From positions 806,001 to 870,000 of the forward strand of contig NZ_OU745373.1 of the NCBI RefSeq assembly GCF_916618745.1: DNA of 64,000 nt, written 5' to 3'. Positions 59,197-64,000 of the stretch are shown piece by piece (the stretch's first letter is position 1; each line of letters opens with the position of its first letter). The DNA is from Cardiobacterium sp. Marseille-Q4385. Its GTDB lineage: Bacteria; Pseudomonadota; Gammaproteobacteria; Cardiobacteriales; Cardiobacteriaceae. The notes beneath the pieces are model-generated. The model ran no database searches. It worked only from the letters and a program-made list of their open reading frames with translations, and was not told where the DNA came from. A program made the position numbers and the translations under genes.

Positions 59197-59903
59197 GCCG
59201 AAAAACCTACCACTACCAGAATCCCGCCACCTACACCCGCTTGCTGCGATACTTTACTTGGACCTGTATCGCATATACAGGCAGCATGATTCTCTGCTTT
59301 CTGTTCCTTATATTTATCTTATATACCAAAGACTACATATCTTACGAAACCATTGGAAGATTGATAATACAAAATCAAACTGCTATGGCGGCTATTGGAT
59401 ATTGGATAACTATCATTTTTACCATATGCCATATGATAGTCATCATCTTTGTTTCATTGTGGACATATCGCGCAACTGCCAATACACACGCCCTTATTCC
59501 CAAGCCAAAACAGCCACACTATGCCTCGCCGGGATTGGCAGTCGCTTACTATTTCATCCCGATTATCAACATTTTTTGCCCGCGTCTGACGATGCTGGAT
59601 CTTTGGGAAAAAAATTTAGCGCTCAATAACGACAAGCGGGAAGAGGATAGCGGTGTCGTCCAACTATGGTGGGTTGGTTTTGTCGTCTTTGTCATATTGG
59701 CCAGCTACGGAAAATACTATGGCGAACATAACATAATCAACGAATCCACCCTCAAAACAAGATTCATCATAGGAATAGCCTTCCTCACCAGCTACCTCAT
59801 ATCCGCCCTATCGCTCATCCGTATTACCCGCACCATCAGCCAGGCACAACAAACCTACGCCACCATGCGGCCCGCACCAAGCGAAACCAGGGAAACCCCA
59901 TGA
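59193..59903 (+). CDS. DUF4328-like membrane protein (B1)
   Basis: 236 residues, four to six hydrophobic segments. Starts MSRKTYHYQNPATYTRLLRY. Its core LAVAYYFIPIINIFCPRLTMLDLWEKNLAL matches the DUF4328 pattern (WW/YYFIPI-N-----MxELW). The C-terminus (ISQAQQTYATMRPAPSETRE) is nearly the same as in the protein ending at 61283. The start overlaps the A1 stop (ATGA) and its stop overlaps the A2 start. The middle is A+T-rich. Function unknown. Confidence 0.7.
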   Translation: MSRKTYHYQNPATYTRLLRYFTWTCIAYTGSMILCFLFLIFILYTKDYISYETIGRLIIQNQTAMAAIGYWITIIFTICHMIVIIFVSLWTYRATANTHALIPKPKQPHYASPGLAVAYYFIPIINIFCPRLTMLDLWEKNLALNNDKREEDSGVVQLWWVGFVVFVILASYGKYYGEHNIINESTLKTRFIIGIAFLTSYLISALSLIRITRTISQAQQTYATMRPAPSETRETP

Positions 59904-60577
59904 ATGCCTACGCCGATGACACCCTTTACGAATACAGTGCTTTGCACGGACTGGAATGCTGGCTGCGTCGCTTCATCCGCGCCTACCAATATACGACCAT
60001 AGCGGCCATCCTCACCCTGCTAACCATCGGCTACCTCGCTTGGCGCGGCAACCAGGCTGCCGCTGATTACTTCCGCTACCTGCCCTATTTGCGTCATGCC
60101 GACACTCTCTACCAAATCCTCACCGTCTTTACGGCTATCTTCTTCATCATCAGCGGCCTCATGACCTTCGCTTGGCTCTTTTGCGCCAACGAAAACCTGC
60201 ATGCTCTCAGCCCCAAGCACGCCAAAATCCGTTACACCCCGGGACGGACTATCCTCTGGTGGTTCATCCCGATCCTGAACCTCTGCTATCCATACAGCAT
60301 CATGGCGGAACTATGGCGCGGCAGCCTTGCCCTTGCACACGATCCTGAATACGACAACGAAAACCTCATCTTCCGCTGGTGGATAACCTTCCTGGCTATA
60401 GGCGGCAGCAGCATGATTGCTGGCCATACCGCCAACGCCGTTATTACGGGTATTTTCTTCCTGCTGACCATGCACACCGTTGCCCTGATTTCAGCGCAGA
60501 CCCTAAATATCCTCATCCACCGTATCAACCAGGCACAAGCCGCCGTTTACCAACAGCAGCAAAACATCGCCCGCTAG
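59900..60577 (+). CDS. DUF4328-like membrane protein (A2)
   Basis: 225 residues. Membrane segments are visible as YTTIAAILTLLTIGYLAW, LTVFTAIFFIISGLMTFAWLF and later ones. The core RYTPGRTILWWFIPILNLCYPYSIMAELWRGS (in outline) is the DUF4328 signature. The N-terminal 30 residues repeat those of A1. The ATG overlaps the B1 stop. The C-terminus (INQAQAAVYQQQQNIAR) is short and polar. Family function is not known. Confidence 0.72.
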   Translation: MNAYADDTLYEYSALHGLECWLRRFIRAYQYTTIAAILTLLTIGYLAWRGNQAAADYFRYLPYLRHADTLYQILTVFTAIFFIISGLMTFAWLFCANENLHALSPKHAKIRYTPGRTILWWFIPILNLCYPYSIMAELWRGSLALAHDPEYDNENLIFRWWITFLAIGGSSMIAGHTANAVITGIFFLLTMHTVALISAQTLNILIHRINQAQAAVYQQQQNIAR

Positions 60578-60608
60578 GATCAGTCCCCCAAGCCATAGAG
60601 GAATCCCC

Positions 60609-61283
60609 ATGAAGGACTATAAATACAACAAATTACAATCGCTCACCCGCTATCTGCATTACATCCTGTATCTACTCACGCTTTGCAGCTGCTTTAGAAT
60701 ATTGTTCCTTGCTTTTACCTATTTTCTAACTACAAATAATAACGCATTCAATAAAAACCACTTTCCAAAAGAATTTCTAGAAAATTTAGGCCATATTTAC
60801 TTGATAATATGCTGCATTGAAATAATCAGCTTCATAATTTGCGCAATATTGTCATTAAAATGGATTTACCGCAGTGTTGCCAATCTTCATTCGTTCAACA
60901 TACCGAATGTACATTACCAACCATATCAAGCCGCATGGTGCTGCATTCTCCCCATTATCAGCCTTATTGCCCCTTACCAAATCGTCTCTGAATTATGGTT
61001 CAAGAGCTTTGCCGTTTTAGATGATAAAACCTGCTATAAACGAAATATCATTTCTGTTTGGTGGATATGCTTCCTGTTCAATGCTCCAACTTATAGGATG
61101 TCTTACGCATGGATACAAAAAGATCCGTTTAGTCCATCAGGCTATATAACAGGAATTATCAATTGCTTATTGGTTACTATAGCAGCCCTGTTATTTATCA
61201 AAATCACCCGCGCCATCAGCCAGGCACAACAAACCTGCGCCACCATGCGACCCGCACCAGGCGAAACCACGGAAACCCCATGA
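60609..61283 (+). CDS. DUF4328-like membrane protein (B2)
   Basis: 224 residues with four to six hydrophobic segments. The core YQAAWCCILPIISLIAPYQIVSELWFKSFAV (in outline) is a diverged DUF4328 signature. The C-terminus (ISQAQQTCATMRPAPGETTE) matches B1. GGAATCCCC lies before the ATG. It is A+T-rich in the first two thirds, unlike its C-terminal 30 codons, which are GC-rich and repeat-like. The stop overlaps the next start by four bases. Confidence 0.7.
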   Translation: MKDYKYNKLQSLTRYLHYILYLLTLCSCFRILFLAFTYFLTTNNNAFNKNHFPKEFLENLGHIYLIICCIEIISFIICAILSLKWIYRSVANLHSFNIPNVHYQPYQAAWCCILPIISLIAPYQIVSELWFKSFAVLDDKTCYKRNIISVWWICFLFNAPTYRMSYAWIQKDPFSPSGYITGIINCLLVTIAALLFIKITRAISQAQQTCATMRPAPGETTETP

Positions 61284-61900
61284 CCCCCAACCTCAGCCCC
61301 GCCAGTTGCGACCTGTTTGACCTGCCCTGCTACCAGTTCGCGCAACTGAAAAAATACGCCCCCGAAGCCATCCCGCAAATCAAGGCCGACTACAAAGCCG
61401 CTTGGGAAAACTGGCGCGCCGTTATCAACCGCGTGAGCGAACACCTCGGCGAACCCTTTGCCGCGCCGCATATCGAGCGCTGGTGCAACGGCTGGCAAGT
61501 GCGCGCCCACTTCTTCGCCTACTACAAATACCGCGACTGGCAGGATACCGCCGCCATTCTCTCCGTCCTGCTCAACCAGCGCCGCCTCACCGTCAGCCTT
61601 GACTGGCACTGCTACAAAGCCGGCATCTCCACCACTACTCTGGCTCACTACAACCACTGGCTGGACGCGCTTGACCGCGAACACTACGCCGCTTACGACC
61701 TCTGGCACGGCGACGAAGACGAGTACGCCGACTACCCGACCGTTGCCCAAACGGCGGACATTCGCCTGCGCAACGTCGACGACTACTACAATATCGGCAA
61801 ACACATCGAGCGCGACCAGCTCGGACGCGAAGATAGCGCGACCTGGATAGCGGCAACCATCCGCGACCTGCAACCGCTTTACGAAGCCTGCCATCCCTAG
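61280..61900 (+). CDS. HI_0552-like protein of unknown function
   Basis: 206-residue soluble, acidic, aromatic-rich protein: SASCDLFDLPCYQFAQLKK-like start (SPASCDLFDLPCYQFAQLKK), then WENWRAVINRVSEHLGEPFA, APHIERWCNGWQVRAHFFAYY and LLNQRRLTVSLDWHCYKAG. I recall a similar family, HI_0552, annotated in Pfam as a bacterial glucose-6-phosphate dehydrogenase-like family, but an enzyme role is not supported by any motif here. The start overlaps the B2 stop, so it belongs to the same operon; purB starts 75 bp later. Confidence 0.6.
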   Translation: MTPNLSPASCDLFDLPCYQFAQLKKYAPEAIPQIKADYKAAWENWRAVINRVSEHLGEPFAAPHIERWCNGWQVRAHFFAYYKYRDWQDTAAILSVLLNQRRLTVSLDWHCYKAGISTTTLAHYNHWLDALDREHYAAYDLWHGDEDEYADYPTVAQTADIRLRNVDDYYNIGKHIERDQLGREDSATWIAATIRDLQPLYEACHP

Positions 61901-61974
61901 CGGCTCGAAGCGCCGCCAAGCGAGACAACCACGCGCTTTTCACCCAAAACCAACCCAAAAACCAAGGATTCCCC

Positions 61975-63345
61975 ATGCTTGACCCCCTCTACGCCCTCTC
62001 CCCGCTTGACGGTCGCTACGCCAATGCCGTCGCCGCTCTGCGCCCCATCCACTCCGAATACGGCCTGATGAAAGCGCGCGTCACCGTCGAACTCGAATGG
62101 CTGAAAAGCCTTGCCGCCGCGCCGGACATCGGCGAAGTCCCGCCATTTAGCGCCAAAACCCTTGCTGTCATCGAGCACACCATCACGGCCTTCAGCCATG
62201 AAGACGCCGCTGCCATCAAGCAAATAGAGACAACCACCAACCACGACGTCAAAGCCGTCGAATACTGGCTCAAACAACACTTCGCGGATAACGCCGAAAT
62301 CGCTGCTGCCAGCGAATACATCCACTTCGCCTGCACCAGCGAAGACATCAACAACCTCGCTCACGCCCTGATGCTGCGCGACGCGCGCGACAACGTCCTC
62401 CTGCCCGCCCTTGACCGCATCACCGCCAAACTGCGCGACATGGCGCACACTCACGCCGCCGTGCCCATGATGAGCCGCACCCACGGCCAACCGGCCACCC
62501 CGACCACCCTCGGCAAAGAAATCGCCAACATCCACCAGCGTCTCGCAAGACAAACCGCCCAACTGCGCGCCCAGGCGCTGCTCGGCAAAATCAACGGCGC
62601 CGTTGGCAACTACAACGCGCACCTTGTCGCCTATCCCGACAAAGACTGGGAAAGCCACTGCCGCAACTTTGTCGAAACCGCGCTCGGCCTCAGCTACAAC
62701 CCCTACACCATCCAGATCGAGCCGCACGACTACATGGCCGAATACTTCCACACCCTCGCGCGCATCAACACCATCCTTATTGATGCCAACCGCGACATCT
62801 GGGGCTACATCTCGCTGGGATACTACCGCCAGAAAATCAAAGCGGGCGAAGTCGGTTCCTCCACCATGCCGCACAAAGTGAACCCCATCGACTTCGAAAA
62901 CTCCGAAGGCAACCTCGGCATGGCAAACGCCATCCTGAACCATCTCGCGGAAAAACTGCCCGTCTCGCGCTGGCAACGTGACCTCACTGACAGCACCGTG
63001 CTGCGCAACATGGGTGTGGCCTGCGGCTACACCCTGCTCGGCTGGACGGCACACCTGCGCGGCCTTGACAAACTCGAAGCCAACCCGGCAGCGCTTGCTG
63101 CCGACCTGGACGCCACCTGGGCACTGCTCGCCGAACCCATCCAGACCGTGATGCGCCGCTACGGCATCGAACAGCCCTACGAAAAACTCAAAGCGCTGAC
63201 ACGCGGCAAAGAACACATCAGCCGCGAAGAAATCCACGCCTTCATCGCGAGCCTCGACCTGCCGGCTGAGGCCAAAACCCGCCTGCTTGCCCTGACGCCT
63301 GCCGACTACACCGGCAAAGCAGAGGCACTCGCGCAACGCATCTGA
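61975..63345 (+). CDS. purB: Adenylosuccinate lyase
   Basis: 456-residue enzyme of purine synthesis, used twice in the pathway. It starts MLDPLYALSPLDGRYANAVA, has KAVEYWLKQHFA, HFACTSEDINNLAHALML (residues about 119-136), the MMSRTHGQPATPTTLGKEIAN motif (catalytic His region, in outline) and the lyase signature GSSTMPHKVNPIDFENSEGN (about 296-315). The sequence is of the E. coli type. AAGGATTCCCC lies before the ATG. A terminator follows within 10 bp. Confidence 0.96.
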   Translation: MLDPLYALSPLDGRYANAVAALRPIHSEYGLMKARVTVELEWLKSLAAAPDIGEVPPFSAKTLAVIEHTITAFSHEDAAAIKQIETTTNHDVKAVEYWLKQHFADNAEIAAASEYIHFACTSEDINNLAHALMLRDARDNVLLPALDRITAKLRDMAHTHAAVPMMSRTHGQPATPTTLGKEIANIHQRLARQTAQLRAQALLGKINGAVGNYNAHLVAYPDKDWESHCRNFVETALGLSYNPYTIQIEPHDYMAEYFHTLARINTILIDANRDIWGYISLGYYRQKIKAGEVGSSTMPHKVNPIDFENSEGNLGMANAILNHLAEKLPVSRWQRDLTDSTVLRNMGVACGYTLLGWTAHLRGLDKLEANPAALAADLDATWALLAEPIQTVMRRYGIEQPYEKLKALTRGKEHISREEIHAFIASLDLPAEAKTRLLALTPADYTGKAEALAQRI

Positions 63346-63352
63346 AGCACAC

Positions 63353-63375
63353 CGCCCCACCCGTTGGGGCGTTTT
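63353..63375 (+). terminator. Terminator after purB
   Basis: CGCCCCA and TGGGGCG form a seven-pair stem with CCCGT loop, followed by TTTTC. Confidence 0.8.
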
Positions 63376-63690
63376 CTTGCAAGCACACCGAGCGGAACCC
63401 CAGCATTTAATCCGCTTGGCGGGCCCAGTAACGACGCCGCTTGACGAACCCAGTCACTATGCCACTCGGCGGCGTTTTCCCTCCTGCGAACAAGCGCCTC
63501 CACCCCTTGTATGCTTTCCCCGCAGGGCGCATGAAGCGGCTTGCACAACAATCCCCGGCCGTAGCTTGTTACCTCTCTGACCAAAATCGCGGGAGAACCC
63601 AAAGCATGGTCGGGCCCATCACTCCAAATCGAACAGTGCTTGGCTAAAACCTCATGCACAATGACGATTCCCTGCTAAAAAGAGGTTTAC
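63376..63690. other. Leader region upstream of the IS110-type transposase
   Basis: About 315 bp without a supported gene. It begins with three dispersed repeat units (63408-63475). The rest, from about 63500, lies directly before the IS110-type frame, where elements of that family can carry a non-coding RNA. The left end of the element was not identified. Confidence 0.4.
63408..63475. repeat. Dispersed repeat units, reverse orientation
   Basis: CCGCTTGGCGGGCCCAGTAA, CGACGCCGCTTGACGAACCC and CAGTCACTATGCCACTCGGC are three consecutive diverged units of the GCCAAGCGGCGTCAATACTG family read backwards. Confidence 0.6.
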
Positions 63691-64000
63691 ATGAGTGAAA
63701 ACACCTACTGCGGCATCGATGTCGCTAAAGAACATCTGGTCGTTGCCCTGATCAATCAGGACGACACCATGACTTTCAACAACGATCACAAGCAATGATC
63801 TACCATATCAGGCAATTTCCGGTACATGTCGCCCTACTTGAGGCCACCGGCGGTCTGGAGCAGGAGGTCGCCCTCGTCCTGCATAAAGCCGGCTGGCGGG
63901 TCAACATGGCCAACCCGCGCAAGGCAGCACACTTCATCCGCTCGCAGGAGAACGCCAAGACGAACAACAGCGACGCCAAAATGCTAGCGCGCTATGCCCG
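63691..64000 (+). pseudogene. IS110-family transposase, frameshifted and cut by the window end
   Basis: From the ATG at 63691 (after AGAGGTTTAC) one reads MSENTYCGIDVAKEHLVVAL, the DEDD-type start (Asp in the GIDVAKE motif), for 35 codons to a TGA at 63796. In the frame one base back the protein continues: HVALLEATGGLEQEVALVLH, GWRVNMANPRKAAHFIRSQE and AKTNNSDAKMLARYA. LEATGG (Glu) and the AKTNNSDAKMLARYA (Asp) segments are the next conserved parts. The frameshift at about 63795 makes it a likely pseudogene, or a frameshift-expressed gene. It runs off the window end. Confidence 0.75.

Overview
The window is a GC-rich gammaproteobacterial chromosome segment. Gene content (PilT/PilU and a PilY1-minor pilin cluster, ProC-YggT-YggU-MnmG, ZapD, SlyD, PII, single-copy housekeeping genes) and protein style suggest the Cardiobacteriales, most likely a Cardiobacterium species. 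That genus call rests on recognition of the sequences, not on a search. No plasmid or phage backbone and no CRISPR array is visible.

Layout. 1-6.6 kb: type IV pilus retraction ATPases pilU/pilT, then a forward proC-yggT-yggU-mnmG run. 6.7-8.6 kb: an IS4-type insertion sequence with perfect ends and a 9-bp target duplication, next to a decayed IS5-type element. 8.7-16 kb: an A+T-richer type IV pilus assembly cluster (pilY1, pilV, pilW, pilX, fimT-like and pilE-like genes). 16.5-31 kb: pepD, sohB with an ABC exporter pair, ribosomal proteins L33/L28, tRNA-Phe, nagZ, hpt, small redox and regulatory genes, gluQ, a TehA-like channel, a Kef-type antiporter and a frameshifted exported protein. 31.4-33.4 kb: a very A+T-rich islet carrying one MazG-like, cysteine-rich gene between a partial and a complete copy of dtd. 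33.4-50 kb: pyrB, glnB, a TbpB-like lipoprotein, a collapsed ywqG/tauE duplication, icd, metG, an NlpC/P60 lipoprotein, dcd, folA and cysJ. 50-64 kb: an IS5 remnant, tRNA-Gly, ispA, aroG, an RNase E-transaldolase fusion, zapD-pgpA-slyD, an array of four small membrane proteins, purB and the broken start of an IS110-type transposase.

The most unusual object is the 1274-codon gene at 52847-56671. It encodes a complete RNase E catalytic domain and an arginine-rich linker, then a complete transaldolase with its Schiff-base lysine in context, then an acidic tail, all in one frame. Other points worth following are the dtd islet, the alternating A-B-A'-B' membrane-protein array, a formylglutathione-hydrolase-like protein lacking its catalytic serine, and a dispersed intergenic repeat family built on GCCAAGCGGCGTCAATACTG.

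All calls are from reading the sequence. Family assignments come from recognised motifs, and no database search was run.
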